Origin: CAISIP01 sp965278985
GTDB lineage: Bacteria; Pseudomonadota; Gammaproteobacteria; Burkholderiales; Burkholderiaceae_C
NCBI GenBank assembly: GCA_965278985.1
Contig: OZ257131.1
Span: 2,852,001-2,916,000, forward strand
Length of the DNA stretch: 64,000 nt
Reading direction: 5' to 3'
Numbering within the stretch: position 1 is the first letter of the stretch; every line of letters starts with the position of its first letter. This document shows positions 34,703 to 44,178 of this stretch, piece after piece. The translations under genes were made by a program, and so were the position numbers. The notes beneath the pieces are model-generated. The model had not been told where the DNA came from and did no database searches. It saw only the letters and a list, made by a program, of their open reading frames with translations.

Positions 34703-35491
34703 TCACAGGCACGCCCGCAGCCGCAGCGCATCCGACGCCGCCGCGCCGGATGCCGTGTTGTCGAAGATGCACCAGCGGTCCGTGCCCTGGGGCCAGCGCC
34801 GCAGTCTGGCAGCCTGCGCGTGCAGCCAGTCGTCACCGTAGGCGGAGTAGTACATCCTGGGAGATCCGTGCCAGCGCTGGTAGACGACGGCACCGGCGCC
34901 ATCGCCCGCCGGGCCGAGCCAGCCGCCCGGGACGGCGGCCGCCGGCGAGCGCGCGGGGTCCGCGGCCACGCGCCCGACCCGCAGCTTCACCAGCAGGCGG
35001 TCAGCCGCGGGTTCGAACCAGGTGGCATGGCGAGGCTCGCAGACCACCGGACCGGCGTGCATGCCCGAAAGCAGCGTGAAGAAGCTGCGCACCGGGCGCG
35101 CCTCGAACACCAGCGACGGCGGCAACTGCACCAACAGCACGCCAAGCCGCTCGCCCAGGCCCGCCACCTCGGCGAGGAAGCGTTGCAACGGCAGGCGCGC
35201 GGCCCGCAGGCGCTGGTCGTGCGTGATGCTGCGCGGCAGCTTGACGGCGAAGCGGAAGCCCGGCGGCGTCTGCGCAGCCCATTTCGCATACACCTCGGGC
35301 CGGTGGCTGCGGTAGAACGAGGTGTTGATCTCCGCGCCCTGCAGAACGCGCGCATACCGTGCCAGGTGGCTGCCCTCGCCCGGAAATTCCGCGGCCACCG
35401 CGCGCGGGATGCTCCACCCCGCGGTGCCGATGCGCACGCGGGCCACGTCGACCGAGGGCACGTGGAAGTCGATGGGGGTGGTGCGCTGCAT
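34703..35491 (-). CDS. DUF72 domain protein (YecE-like)
   Basis: 262 residues. The family start VRIGTAGWSIPRAVAAEFPG, the EINTSFYRSHRPEVYAKWA block and LLVQLPPSLVFE are characteristic of DUF72, a TIM-barrel-like family of unknown function. The late YYSAYGDDWLHAQAARLRRW and CIFDNTASGAAASDAL blocks complete it. An ATG at 35491 is chosen because the frame upstream has no family sequence. It is divergent from the second BVMO gene across 176 bases. Confidence 0.85.
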   Translation of the reverse strand: MQRTTPIDFHVPSVDVARVRIGTAGWSIPRAVAAEFPGEGSHLARYARVLQGAEINTSFYRSHRPEVYAKWAAQTPPGFRFAVKLPRSITHDQRLRAARLPLQRFLAEVAGLGERLGVLLVQLPPSLVFEARPVRSFFTLLSGMHAGPVVCEPRHATWFEPAADRLLVKLRVGRVAADPARSPAAAVPGGWLGPAGDGAGAVVYQRWHGSPRMYYSAYGDDWLHAQAARLRRWPQGTDRWCIFDNTASGAAASDALRLRACL

Positions 35492-35667
35492 GGAGGCTTG
35501 GCGGGCATGGTACCCACTCCGTGCTGTCCAGTTTCCAACAATTCGGATACGTGATATTCCACGGCCGGGCAGCCGGTTAGTTGCCGCGGCGCGCATCTGA
35601 CCCCATCATCCCCGGCCATCGAGACCACCTGCACCCGGGCGGTCCATAGCGCACAACAGGAGTCAGC

Positions 35668-37347
35668 ATGCAGGCAGAGTTCCGCAGCGAACATGCACCC
35701 GTTTCCTCGCAACATCCGCAGAAGGCCCTCCGCCGGCTCGACCTCGTCGTGGTCGGTGCCGGTTTCGGCGGCATGTACGCGGTCCACAAGTTCCGCCAGA
35801 TGGGGCTGGACATCCAGGGCTTCGAGGCCGGCAGCGACGTGGGCGGCGTGTGGTACTGGAACCGCTACCCCGGCGCGCGGGTGGACCTGCCCAGCATCGA
35901 CTACAGCTATTCCTTCTCGCCCGAGATCGAGCAGGAGTGGAGCTGGTCCGAGCAGTTCGCGGGCCAGCCCGAGCTGATGCGCTACATCGACTTCGTCGCC
36001 ACGAAGCTTGACCTGCGCCGCAGCATCCAGTTCAACACCCGCGTGAACAGCGCCGTGTGGGACGAGGCGCGCCAGCTGTGGACCGTGAAGACCGACCAGG
36101 GCGACGTGCTGGAGGCGACGTATTGCGTGATGGCCACCGGCCCGCTGTCGATCCCCAAGGAGCTCGACATTCCCGGCCTGAAGCGCTTCCAGGGCCGGGT
36201 GATCCACGCCGCGCGCTGGCCGCGTGAGCCGGTGGACTTCGCCGGCAAGCGCGTGGGCATCATCGGCACGGGCTCCACCGGCATCCAGATCGTGCAGACC
36301 GTGGCACCGCAGGCAGGCGAGTGCTTCGTGTTCCAGCGCACCCCCAGCTTCAGCATGCCGATGTGCAACGAGGTGATGACACCCGAGCACATGGCCGACG
36401 TGAAGCGCCATTACCCCACCATCCGCGAGACGGCGCGCAACACGCCCATCGGCGGCACGCGCCCGCAGTCCTCGCGCATGTTCTTCACGGCCACGCCGGC
36501 GCAGCGCGCCGTGCTGATGGAACAGGCGTGGCAGCAGGGCGGCCTGGCGCTGATGGGCACCTTTTCCGACCTGCTGACCAACGCCGAGGCCAACGAGCAC
36601 GTGGCCGAGTTCGTGCGCGGCAAGATCAGCGAGGTGGTGAAGGACCCCGTCACCGCCGAAAAGCTCAAGCCGCGCGGCTACCCCATCCTGGCACGCCGCC
36701 CCTGCCTGGACACGGGCTACTACGAGGCCTACAACCTGCCGACCACGCACCTGGTCGACTGCCTCACCGACCCCATCGTGGAGATCACCGAGCGCGGCGT
36801 GCGCAACCAGTCCGGCGAGACCGAACTCGACATCCTGATCCTCGCCACCGGCTACGACGGCCTCACGGGCGCGATGCTGGCCTTCGACGTGACGGGCCGC
36901 AACGGCCGCACGGTCAAGGACAAGTGGAAGGACGGCTCTCGCTCGTACCTGGGCCTCATGATGGAGGGTTTCCCCAACCTCTTCATGACCACCGGCCCCA
37001 ACGGCCCGGCCGCGCTGGCCAACATCATCCGCCTCAGCGAGAACGACGTGGACTGGATCGCCGGCATGATCACGCACATGCAGAAGAACGGTCTGGGCGC
37101 GGTGGACGCCGACGCGCAACGCGAGGACGACTGGATGGACACGGTGCGCGAATTCGCCAAGCGCACCCTCGTGTCCAAGGCGAAGACCTGGTACGTGGGC
37201 GCCAACGTCAAGGACAAGCCGCAGGGCCTGACGCTGTTCACCGGGGGCTACCTCAAGTACCGCGAATACTGCCAGGCGGCCGCGGCCAACGGCTACGCGC
37301 ATTTCCACTTCGTGCCGCAGAAGGAAACCGCGACGGTCGACGCCTGA
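35668..37347 (+). CDS. Baeyer-Villiger monooxygenase, second copy
   Basis: 559 residues. FAD motif VGAGFGG (about 31-37), BVMO fingerprint FQGRVIHAARWP (about 174-185), NADP motif GIIGTGSTG and the ATGYDG motif are intact. It is very similar to the enzyme at 2686-4344 along the whole length, differing mainly at the termini and in a few loops (residues about 250-300). AGGAG lies six bases before the start. Unlike the first copy it has no dehydrogenase, CoA ligase or transporter beside it, only DUF72 and asnB genes. It probably oxidises a related ketone or is expressed under different control. Confidence 0.93.
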   Translation: MQAEFRSEHAPVSSQHPQKALRRLDLVVVGAGFGGMYAVHKFRQMGLDIQGFEAGSDVGGVWYWNRYPGARVDLPSIDYSYSFSPEIEQEWSWSEQFAGQPELMRYIDFVATKLDLRRSIQFNTRVNSAVWDEARQLWTVKTDQGDVLEATYCVMATGPLSIPKELDIPGLKRFQGRVIHAARWPREPVDFAGKRVGIIGTGSTGIQIVQTVAPQAGECFVFQRTPSFSMPMCNEVMTPEHMADVKRHYPTIRETARNTPIGGTRPQSSRMFFTATPAQRAVLMEQAWQQGGLALMGTFSDLLTNAEANEHVAEFVRGKISEVVKDPVTAEKLKPRGYPILARRPCLDTGYYEAYNLPTTHLVDCLTDPIVEITERGVRNQSGETELDILILATGYDGLTGAMLAFDVTGRNGRTVKDKWKDGSRSYLGLMMEGFPNLFMTTGPNGPAALANIIRLSENDVDWIAGMITHMQKNGLGAVDADAQREDDWMDTVREFAKRTLVSKAKTWYVGANVKDKPQGLTLFTGGYLKYREYCQAAAANGYAHFHFVPQKETATVDA

Positions 37348-37477
37348 CGCCCGCCACGGGGCAACAGGCAAGGAACCACGGGCACCGGCCGATGGCGGGC
37401 GGACCCTAGAATCGCGGCTCCCGCCGGCGCACCCGCGCCGGCTCCCTCCTTCGCCGCCCTTCTCCCTTCCAACGCCC

Positions 37478-39367
37478 ATGTGTGGCCTCTTCGTCGTGCT
37501 GCAGCGCGGTACCCCGGTGGCGCTGGACGAAGCGCTGGAGGCCACGCGCATGCTGCGGCACCGCGGTCCGGATGGCTGGCACCACACGCTGGACACCATA
37601 ACGCCCGAGCAGGCGCCACCGGTACAGGTCTTCCTGGGCCACACGCGTCTGGCGATCCAGGACCCGCAGGCCCGCTCGGACCAGCCCCTGCGGCGCGGCC
37701 CCCACACGCTGGCCTACAACGGCGAGATCTACAACTTCCGCGCGCTGCGCCAACAGCTGGCGCAAGGCGGTGAGGCCTTCGGCACCGAAGGGGACACCGA
37801 GGTGCTGCTTGCGCTGCTGCGCCGGCATGGCGTGCCAGGGCTGGCGCAGGCCAACGGCCAGTGGGCCTTCTGCCTGCTGGATGCCGAGGCGGGCCGCCTC
37901 ACGGCCGCGCGGGACCGCTACGGCAAGAAGCCGCTGTTCTGGTATGCCGACGACGCGCGCATCTGCCTCGCTTCGGAGATCGCACCGATCCTGCATTACC
38001 TGGGCCGGGCCCACGGCATGCGCACCGAGGCCCTGCGGCAGTTCCTGCGCTGGGGCTGGTTGTATCCCGCCGCCGACGGCAGCACCCATGTGGAAGGCAT
38101 CCGCCAGGTGCGCGCCGGGGCCGCGCTGCACATCGATCTGGCCCGCTGGCAGTGGCAGGAGCAGCCCTGGTTCGATCTGGCGGCCCATGTCGCGCACACG
38201 CCCGCCCCCGACGACCTGGCCACCACGCTGGAAGACGCCGTGCGCCTGCGCCTCGTGGCCGACCGCCGCGTGGGCCTGCTGCTGTCGGGCGGCATCGACA
38301 GCTCGCTGCTGCTGGCCGTGTTGCACCGCATGGGCGTGCAGGACCAGGTGAGCTGCTTCACGGGCGACGCCGGCAAGAGCGACGATGCACGCTACGCAGA
38401 GGCCTGCATCGCGCAACTCGGCATCCATGCCGTGCGCCTGCCGCTGGACTATTCCGCCACCGGCATGGACGCCTTCCTGCAGGCCTGCCGCCACCAGGAG
38501 AAGCCTTTCCCGCTGATCGGCAACGTGCTGGCCATGCCGCAGATGTATGCCGAGATCGCGCGCCACGGCGTGCCGGTGGTGCTGGATGGCACGGGTGGCG
38601 ACGAGGTGTTCGCAGGCTACTGGGACCGCTATGCCCGCTTTGCCCTGTGGGAGGCGGTGCAGCGCGGCGACGAGGCATGGATCGGCACGCTGCTGCAGGC
38701 CAACGCGGACGACCAGCGCCTGCATCGCCTGCTGCAACAGGCCCTCGCCGATGCGCGCGCGGGCACGCCTCCCACTGCGCCTGCCCCCGGCATCCAGGGC
38801 CAGGCCGGCGACCCGCCGGGCATGGACGCTTTGCTGCGCGACCCTGGCGTGGCAACCGCGACGCCCGTGGACCCGCTGCGGATGTTCGCCGGCCCGCTGG
38901 GCGAAGCATTGGTGGGGGATGCCCAGCAGGGCCGCCTGCTGGAATGGTTGTGGCAGAACGACCGCAACGCCATGGCCCACGGCATCGAGAACCGCAGCCC
39001 CTTCCTGGACCACCGCATCGCGCCCTGCATGGCGAGTGGCCTGGCGGGCAAATTCAGCGGCCCGTGGAACAAGATGGCGCTGCGCCAGCTCTTCGACACC
39101 TTCGCGCCGCTGCCCACCCAATGGCGGCGCGACAAGCAGGGCTTCCGCTGGGTCTACCACCGCTTCCTGCAACAGAACCAGGCGCAGATCCTCGAGCTGA
39201 TCGCCGCCTCGCGGTGCCTGCCTGAACTCATCGACACCGGCCGGTTGCTGGACGCAGCGCGCTCCAACGAGGCGTGGCGGGAGTCGAGCCTGCTGCAGCG
39301 GGCGCTGAGCGTGGCGGGCGTGGAGCAGGCGATGGACGGTGCGGTACGCAGCGGAAAGGGACCGTGA
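37478..39367 (+). CDS. Asparagine synthase (glutamine-hydrolysing) family protein
   Basis: 629 residues. Met-Cys (MCGLFVV) exposes the class II glutaminase nucleophile Cys2, followed by RHRGPDGW and the NGEIYNF motif. The C-terminal synthetase half has the pyrophosphate loop LLLSGGIDSSLLLAVL (about 267-282) and a GTGGDEVFAGYWDRYARF motif. Such AsnB-like enzymes transfer ammonia from glutamine to an adenylated carboxylate. Stand-alone copies in surface-polysaccharide regions often amidate uronic acids or lipid headgroups rather than make asparagine. The neighbours here give no clear lead. Confidence 0.88.
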   Translation: MCGLFVVLQRGTPVALDEALEATRMLRHRGPDGWHHTLDTITPEQAPPVQVFLGHTRLAIQDPQARSDQPLRRGPHTLAYNGEIYNFRALRQQLAQGGEAFGTEGDTEVLLALLRRHGVPGLAQANGQWAFCLLDAEAGRLTAARDRYGKKPLFWYADDARICLASEIAPILHYLGRAHGMRTEALRQFLRWGWLYPAADGSTHVEGIRQVRAGAALHIDLARWQWQEQPWFDLAAHVAHTPAPDDLATTLEDAVRLRLVADRRVGLLLSGGIDSSLLLAVLHRMGVQDQVSCFTGDAGKSDDARYAEACIAQLGIHAVRLPLDYSATGMDAFLQACRHQEKPFPLIGNVLAMPQMYAEIARHGVPVVLDGTGGDEVFAGYWDRYARFALWEAVQRGDEAWIGTLLQANADDQRLHRLLQQALADARAGTPPTAPAPGIQGQAGDPPGMDALLRDPGVATATPVDPLRMFAGPLGEALVGDAQQGRLLEWLWQNDRNAMAHGIENRSPFLDHRIAPCMASGLAGKFSGPWNKMALRQLFDTFAPLPTQWRRDKQGFRWVYHRFLQQNQAQILELIAASRCLPELIDTGRLLDAARSNEAWRESSLLQRALSVAGVEQAMDGAVRSGKGP

Positions 39368-39467
39368 ACCTCTGGTTTCACGCAAGTTGAAGGACAGCGG
39401 CCTGAGCGCGCCCTATCCGGGTACCCTTCTGGCTCGCCACCCTTTCAACCGCATTCAGGGAGACCCC

Positions 39468-39947
39468 ATGACCGCGAAAAACACCATCTGCCTCTGGTAC
39501 AACGGCACGGCGCTGGACGCCGCGCAGTTCTACGCCCAGACTTTTCCGGACAGCGCGGTCCACGCCGTGCACCACGCCCCTGGCGACTACCCGGCGGGCA
39601 AGCAGGGGGATGTGCTGACGGTGCAGTTCACGGTGTGCGGCATTCCCTGCCTGGGGCTCAACGGCGGGCCAGCGTTCCAGCACGATGAGGCCTTCTCGTT
39701 CCAGATCGCCACCGACGACCAGGCCGAGACGGACCGCCTGTGGGATGCCATCGTCGGCAACGGCGGTCAGGAAAGCGCGTGCGGCTGGTGCAAGGACCGC
39801 TGGGGCCTGTCGTGGCAGATCACGCCACGCGTTTTGACGGAAGGCATCAGCGATCCCGACCAGGCCGTGGCCAAGCGCGTCTTCGACGCGATGATGACCA
39901 TGCACAAGATCGACGTGGCTGCCATCGAGGCCGCCCGCCGCGGCTGA
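39468..39947 (+). CDS. VOC family protein (PhnB/3-demethylubiquinone methyltransferase-like fold)
   Basis: 159 residues. The start TICLWYNGTALDAAQFYAQT and the blocks VQFTVCGIPCLGLNGG and CGWCKDRWGLSWQITPRVL are those of the PhnB-like glyoxalase-fold family. A GGGAGA ribosome site precedes ATG 39468. The fold often binds a metal and small molecules; no enzyme activity can be assigned. The name PhnB is historical and does not show a role in phosphonate use. Confidence 0.85.
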   Translation: MTAKNTICLWYNGTALDAAQFYAQTFPDSAVHAVHHAPGDYPAGKQGDVLTVQFTVCGIPCLGLNGGPAFQHDEAFSFQIATDDQAETDRLWDAIVGNGGQESACGWCKDRWGLSWQITPRVLTEGISDPDQAVAKRVFDAMMTMHKIDVAAIEAARRG

Positions 39948-39995
39948 GCACGGCTCTGGCACCACCGCAGCGCATGGCTGCGGTGGCGCCACGCA

Positions 39996-40499
39996 TCAAT
40001 TCGTGCCGCGCGCTGCGTTGCGCATGTCGCGGATATCGTCGTGGTTGCGCTGCGCGCCGTCGGCCTGGGCTTGCACCACGGCCAGCACGTCCGGCGGCAG
40101 GGCCTGCTTCAGCGCCTTGCGGTAACGGGCCACGGCCGAGTCCTCGCCGCGCTCGCAGGACTCGAGGATCGACAGCTCGCTGTCCGCACCCACGGCGCCC
40201 TTGACCTGCACCCATCCACGGTGCAGCGCGCCGGCTGCCGTGCCACCGTCAGCGGGCTCGCCGCCATACTTGCGGATCAGCTGGATGAGTTCCTCCCCTG
40301 CCTGGCGGCAGCTGGTGGCGCGCGCCGCGAACAGCGCCTTGGCGCGGGCGGTTTCCACCTGCTCGGCGCAGGTCTTGAAGCCGTACTCGCCGTCGCGTGC
40401 GTTCTCCAGCAGGTCGTTCAGGACCGCGACCACGTCCTTGTCGGAAAAGGATTCGCTGGCGGTGGCGCCGGCGCGGATGTCGGTGTAAGCAGTGTTCAT
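39996..40499 (-). CDS. PA2169 family four-helix-bundle protein (DUF2383)
   Basis: 167 residues. The pattern VVAVLNDLLENARDGEYGFK, a middle helix with ARATSCRQAGEELIQLIRKY, GGTAAGALHRGWVQVKGAV and ILESCERGEDSAVARYRKAL is typical of this ferritin-like four-helix bundle family. Members are often induced by stress and may bind metal; function is not established. It stands alone, divergent from the yihY-like gene across 221 bases in which I find no strong promoter or repeat. Confidence 0.87.
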   Translation of the reverse strand: MNTAYTDIRAGATASESFSDKDVVAVLNDLLENARDGEYGFKTCAEQVETARAKALFAARATSCRQAGEELIQLIRKYGGEPADGGTAAGALHRGWVQVKGAVGADSELSILESCERGEDSAVARYRKALKQALPPDVLAVVQAQADGAQRNHDDIRDMRNAARGTN

Positions 40500-40720
40500 G
40501 TGGTTTCTCCCTGTCGGTTATGCCCTGTGCAGCGGTTCTGCAAGGCGAGCCCCGACTCTAGGGTGCGACCTGCGCGGCCCGTATCGTCGTTGGCCCCCTG
40601 GCGCTGTAGGCCATGGCCCCGCGAGGTTGCGGGCGCCGTCACCCCCGACTTCTCCTACAGCCGCGCGAGGCCTTGGGCACCTGTACACCCGCATGGCGCA
40701 GCCCAACAATTCAGGCTTCC

Positions 40721-41677
40721 ATGACCAGCGCGCACGAAATTCCTGCAGCCCCGCTGCCTGCATCAGCCGCCCACCCCGCGGGCGGCATCGGCCAGCGCTG
40801 GCTGCGCCTGCGGCAGGCCGTGGTGGGTACGCCGGGGCTGGGCGTATTGCTGCTGGCGATACGCAACTACGTGATGCACCAGAGCGCCAACCAGGCCGGC
40901 AGCCTCGCCTTCTCGTCGGTGCTGGCGCTGTTCCCGCTGTTGCTCCTGCTGTCGGCCGCTGCGGGCTACTTCGGCCAGCCCGGCGACGCTGCCGCACTCG
41001 TACAACGCGTGATGGGCTACGCGCCCCAGGTCGTGCGTGATGCGGTGCAGCCGGTCATCGACCAGGTGCTGGCCCAGCGCAACCAGGCGCTGCTGGCGGT
41101 CGGCCTGGTCGTCACGCTGTGGACGGGCTCCTCCGGCATGCAGGCGGTGCGCTCGGCGCTGAACCGCTCCTACGGCATACAGCGCGGGCTGCCCTTCTGG
41201 AAAGCGCGCATCAAGGTCACGCTGTTCACGGTGATCGTGGGCAGCGGCATCCTGGCGGCGTTCAGCTCGGTGATCATCATGCCCTACCTGTGGCAGCTGC
41301 TGGAGCAGCAGGTCGGGGCGGGAGAAGAAGTGCCCTGGCTGCGCAACAGCGTGCGCTACGGTGGCGCCTTCCTGGTGCTGACGGTGCTCTATGCGCTGCT
41401 CTACGGCTGGCTGCCCGACATCCGCCAACGGCTGCGCACCGTGGTGCCCGGTGCCATCGTCGGGGCGGCCCTGTGGGTGGGCGCCGCAGCCACCCTGTCG
41501 TACACCTTGCGCACGGCCGGCAAGCTGGCGCTGGTGTATGGCGGCTTCGCCGGCGTGGTGGCGACGCTGGTGTTCCTGTACATCACGGCCTCCACACTGA
41601 TCTACGGCGCGGAGGTGAACGCGGTGCTGCGCGAGCGCGTCGAAGCCACCAGGCCCGAGCCTCCTGCACCGGGCTGA
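40721..41677 (+). CDS. YihY/virulence factor BrkB family inner-membrane protein
   Basis: 318 residues with about six membrane segments. The family core SANQAGSLAFSSVLALFPLL, VTLWTGSSGMQAVRSALNRS, the long polar loop before AFLVLTVLYALLYGWLPD, and VYGGFAGVVATLVFLYITAS followed by LIYGAEVNAVLRE are present. The role of the family is not settled; it was once wrongly called ribonuclease BN. The ATG at 40721 follows a non-coding stretch without a strong ribosome site. Confidence 0.88.
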   Translation: MTSAHEIPAAPLPASAAHPAGGIGQRWLRLRQAVVGTPGLGVLLLAIRNYVMHQSANQAGSLAFSSVLALFPLLLLLSAAAGYFGQPGDAAALVQRVMGYAPQVVRDAVQPVIDQVLAQRNQALLAVGLVVTLWTGSSGMQAVRSALNRSYGIQRGLPFWKARIKVTLFTVIVGSGILAAFSSVIIMPYLWQLLEQQVGAGEEVPWLRNSVRYGGAFLVLTVLYALLYGWLPDIRQRLRTVVPGAIVGAALWVGAAATLSYTLRTAGKLALVYGGFAGVVATLVFLYITASTLIYGAEVNAVLRERVEATRPEPPAPG

Positions 41678-41697
41678 ACGGCACGCCCGCGCCGGCA

Positions 41698-42135
41698 TCA
41701 GCGCGGCGGCCGGGACAGCAGGTAGTGGGTCTCGCTCTCGCCCACGACATGGAAGCCATGGCGCAGGTACAGCATGGCCGCCGGGTTCCAGCGCAGGCAT
41801 TCCAGGCGCGTTTCCAGGCCGCGCAAGGCGGCAAGTTGCAACGCCCCCTCCAGCACCGCCGCACCCACGCCGCGCCCCCGGTAGGGCCGCAGCACGTAGA
41901 ACTCACCGAAATGCAGGTGCGAGGGCAGGACGTCGATGGACACCGTGCCCACGTCCATCGCGTCGAGCCCGATGATCTGCCAGGGCTTGGCGGTCCAGCG
42001 CTGGTGGTGCAGGCTGCGCTGGTACGCATCGTCCCAGCCCCAGCGTTGCGCGACGTGGGGCCCCAGCGCCTCCCGCTTGGCTGCGTAGGCGAACTCGTAG
42101 TCATCGGCACTGGCTTGCCTGAGGTGGGGTTCCAT
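41698..42135 (-). CDS. GNAT family N-acetyltransferase
   Basis: 145 residues. The acetyl-CoA binding motif VLRPYRGRGVGAAVLEGALQ (R/Q-x-x-G-x-G/A) and the late AMLYLRHGFHVVGESETHYL block define the GNAT fold. The N-terminus resembles members that act on small molecules or protein ends; no substrate can be named. The ATG at 42135 is chosen since the fold begins there (EPHLRQASADDYEFAYAAK). It converges on yihY with 20 bases between stops. Confidence 0.87.
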   Translation of the reverse strand: MEPHLRQASADDYEFAYAAKREALGPHVAQRWGWDDAYQRSLHHQRWTAKPWQIIGLDAMDVGTVSIDVLPSHLHFGEFYVLRPYRGRGVGAAVLEGALQLAALRGLETRLECLRWNPAAMLYLRHGFHVVGESETHYLLSRPPR

Positions 42136-42224
42136 GGAGGACCGTGGGGACACCGGATCCACGAGTATGCGGCCGGGCCCCGGCGGCCTCGCGTAGGACA
42201 TTCACCCTAACACCACCCCCCCAG

Positions 42225-42257
42225 AAAAAATGGCGCAGCCTTCGACAGGCTGCGCCA
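42225..42257 (-). terminator. Intrinsic terminator after the chemoreceptor gene
   Basis: On the minus strand TGGCGCAGCC and its complement (42257-42248 and 42240-42231) form a ten-base stem with a seven-base loop, followed by TTTTTT (42230-42225). It lies 42 bases after the chemoreceptor stop. Confidence 0.88.
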
Positions 42258-42298
42258 GGAGATGGTCGCGCGGTACCCTTGCCCGCGCAGGCGATGCA

Positions 42299-43993
42299 TC
42301 AGGCTGCGGCCCACTGGCCCTGGAGCGGAATCGCGGCCGGCCGCACCTGGGCCACGCGTGGCGCGGCGGCGCGCACGGGTGCTTGCGGCCCTGCAACCGG
42401 CACCACCGGCACCACCTGCGCCACGGGCACGGCGGCGTCGTCGATGCGGAACACCGCGACGGCATGCACCAGTTCCTCGGCCTGCATCTGCAGGCTCTCG
42501 GCTGCCGCGGCACTTTCCTCCACCAGCGCCGCGTTCTGCTGCGTCGCCTGGTCCATCTGCGTCACGGCCTGGCCGATCTGGTTCACACCTTCGCTCTGTT
42601 CACGGGTGGCGGTGCTGATCTCGCCCATGATGGTGGACACGCGGCCTACGGAGGCGACGATCTCCGCCATGGTGCTGCCGGCGCGTTCCACCAGGGTCGC
42701 GCCCTGTTCGACGCGGGCCACGCTGGAGGCGATCAGCGCCTTGATTTCCTTGGCGGCATTCGCGCTGCGATGCGACAGGCTGCGCACTTCGCCGGCCACC
42801 ACGGCGAAGCCACGACCCTGGTCACCGGCGCGTGCCGCTTCCACGGCCGCGTTCAATGCCAGGATGTTGCTCTGGAAGGCGATGCCGTCGATCAGGCTCG
42901 TGATCTCGGCGATCTGGCGCGAACTTTCGTTGATGTCGTGCATGGTGCTGACCACCTGGCCCACCACGTCACCACCGCGGGCGGCGATCTGTGCAGCGGC
43001 CTGGGCCAGCTCACCCCCCTGGCGAGCGTTCTCGGCGTTGTGGCGCACGGTGCTGCCCAGTTGTTCCATCGCGGCGGAGGTCTGCTGCAGCGCCGAGGCC
43101 TGCTCTTCGGTACGGTGGCTCAGGTCGCTGTTGCCTTGGGCGATCTGGGTACTGGCGACCGACACGCTCTCGGCGTTGCCACGCACCGTGTGCACCGTCT
43201 GGACCAGGCTCTGCTGCATGCGCTGCAAGGAGGCCATCAGGCGGCCGGTCTCGTCGGACGAGGCGACCGTGATCTCGCCCGCCAGGTCGCCGCCGGCGAT
43301 GCGGTCGGCGGCCTGGACGGCCTGGTTCAGCGGCCGGGTGATGCTGCGCGTGATCAGCCAGCCCGCCACGATGGCGGCGACCATCGCGAAGAGGCAGATC
43401 GCGACCAGCTCGCTGCGCTGCAGGGCGTAGTCGTGCGCGGCCTGCTGCTGCAGGGCTTGCGTGCGGGCTTCGGTGTATTCGGCATAGGCGCTGGTGGCAC
43501 GCACCAACGCGGTCAGCAGCGGACGGCACTCGTCGTTCATGCGGGCGATGGCCTGCTCGCGGTGCTGGTTCAGGGCCAGGTCCACGATGCCCAGGGCCAC
43601 GGGGCCGTAGGACTGCTCCACCTTGACCATCTCGCCCACCAACTGGCGTGCCTTGTCGGAGACGGCGGTGTCGGCCGCCAGCATGCGCTGCAGCAGTGCC
43701 AGCTGGTCCTGCACGCGCTGGTGGGCCACGGTCACGGCGGTCTTCTCGACTTCCAGGTCCGCGGGGCGCGATACCAGCACCAGGTTGCGCGCGGCGATGG
43801 CCCGCTCGTCCACGGCGGCACGCACATGCGCGGCCACGGTAGCACGGGCATTCAGGCCCTGCGTGTACTGCAGGAAACGCTCGTTCGCGGAGGACAGGCC
43901 GAGCAAGGCCATGGCGGCCACGGCAAGGACCACGGCGGCCAGGATGCCGAAGGCCAACGTGAGGCGTGTACGGATGCTGAAAGAGGGCAACAT
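42299..43993 (-). CDS. Methyl-accepting chemotaxis protein
   Basis: 564 residues. One membrane segment near 10-30 (LAFGILAAVVLAVAAMALLG), a periplasmic helical-bundle sensor domain (about 35-190), a second membrane segment near 192-212, a HAMP region (RSITRPLNQAVQAADRIAGG) and the signalling domain. The signalling hairpin tip ALNAAVEAARAGDQGRGFAV is intact, with methylation helices on both sides (EEQASALQQTSAAMEQLGST). A proline- and alanine-rich tail ends QGQWAAA, so there is no CheR-binding pentapeptide. It senses an unknown ligand and feeds the CheA/CheW system, which is not encoded here. Its promoter motif is shared with the mini-gene at 44795. Confidence 0.93.
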   Translation of the reverse strand: MLPSFSIRTRLTLAFGILAAVVLAVAAMALLGLSSANERFLQYTQGLNARATVAAHVRAAVDERAIAARNLVLVSRPADLEVEKTAVTVAHQRVQDQLALLQRMLAADTAVSDKARQLVGEMVKVEQSYGPVALGIVDLALNQHREQAIARMNDECRPLLTALVRATSAYAEYTEARTQALQQQAAHDYALQRSELVAICLFAMVAAIVAGWLITRSITRPLNQAVQAADRIAGGDLAGEITVASSDETGRLMASLQRMQQSLVQTVHTVRGNAESVSVASTQIAQGNSDLSHRTEEQASALQQTSAAMEQLGSTVRHNAENARQGGELAQAAAQIAARGGDVVGQVVSTMHDINESSRQIAEITSLIDGIAFQSNILALNAAVEAARAGDQGRGFAVVAGEVRSLSHRSANAAKEIKALIASSVARVEQGATLVERAGSTMAEIVASVGRVSTIMGEISTATREQSEGVNQIGQAVTQMDQATQQNAALVEESAAAAESLQMQAEELVHAVAVFRIDDAAVPVAQVVPVVPVAGPQAPVRAAAPRVAQVRPAAIPLQGQWAAA

Positions 43994-44043
43994 GGCGGTG
44001 GTCCTTGAGAAGTGGCGGTGCAGGTCGTATGGGGAACACCGAG

Positions 44044-44087
44044 ACTGTAGGTTCGCACGCGCCGGGAAGTGTGATGCGACTGTGACG
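44044..44087 (-). promoter_or_regulatory. Promoter-like motif upstream of the chemoreceptor
   Basis: Read on the minus strand: GTCACAGTCGCATCACACTT, 16 bases, then CTACAGT. The TCACA units form a direct repeat 11 bases apart, as for OmpR-type regulators. TACAGT would be the -10, about 50 bases from the start codon, with the repeat over the -35. The same arrangement with the same spacing occurs at 45104-45147. Confidence 0.55.
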
Positions 44088-44178
44088 AGCGTGGTTGACG
44101 AACGCCGGCTCCGAGGCATGCGTAAGATGGCAGACCGCGACCGACGCGGCCATCCACTCGCAACGCCACCCCAAAAAC

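Noticed and set aside
37348..37477. Inverted CCCGCCA/TGGCGGG pair after the second BVMO as a terminator
   Set aside because: The arms are short and about 37 bases apart without a T-tract; chance in GC-rich DNA is likely.
40500..40720. Small gene in the gap between the PA2169-family and yihY genes
   Set aside because: Short frames exist but have no ribosome site, no family match and overlap the probable yihY leader.
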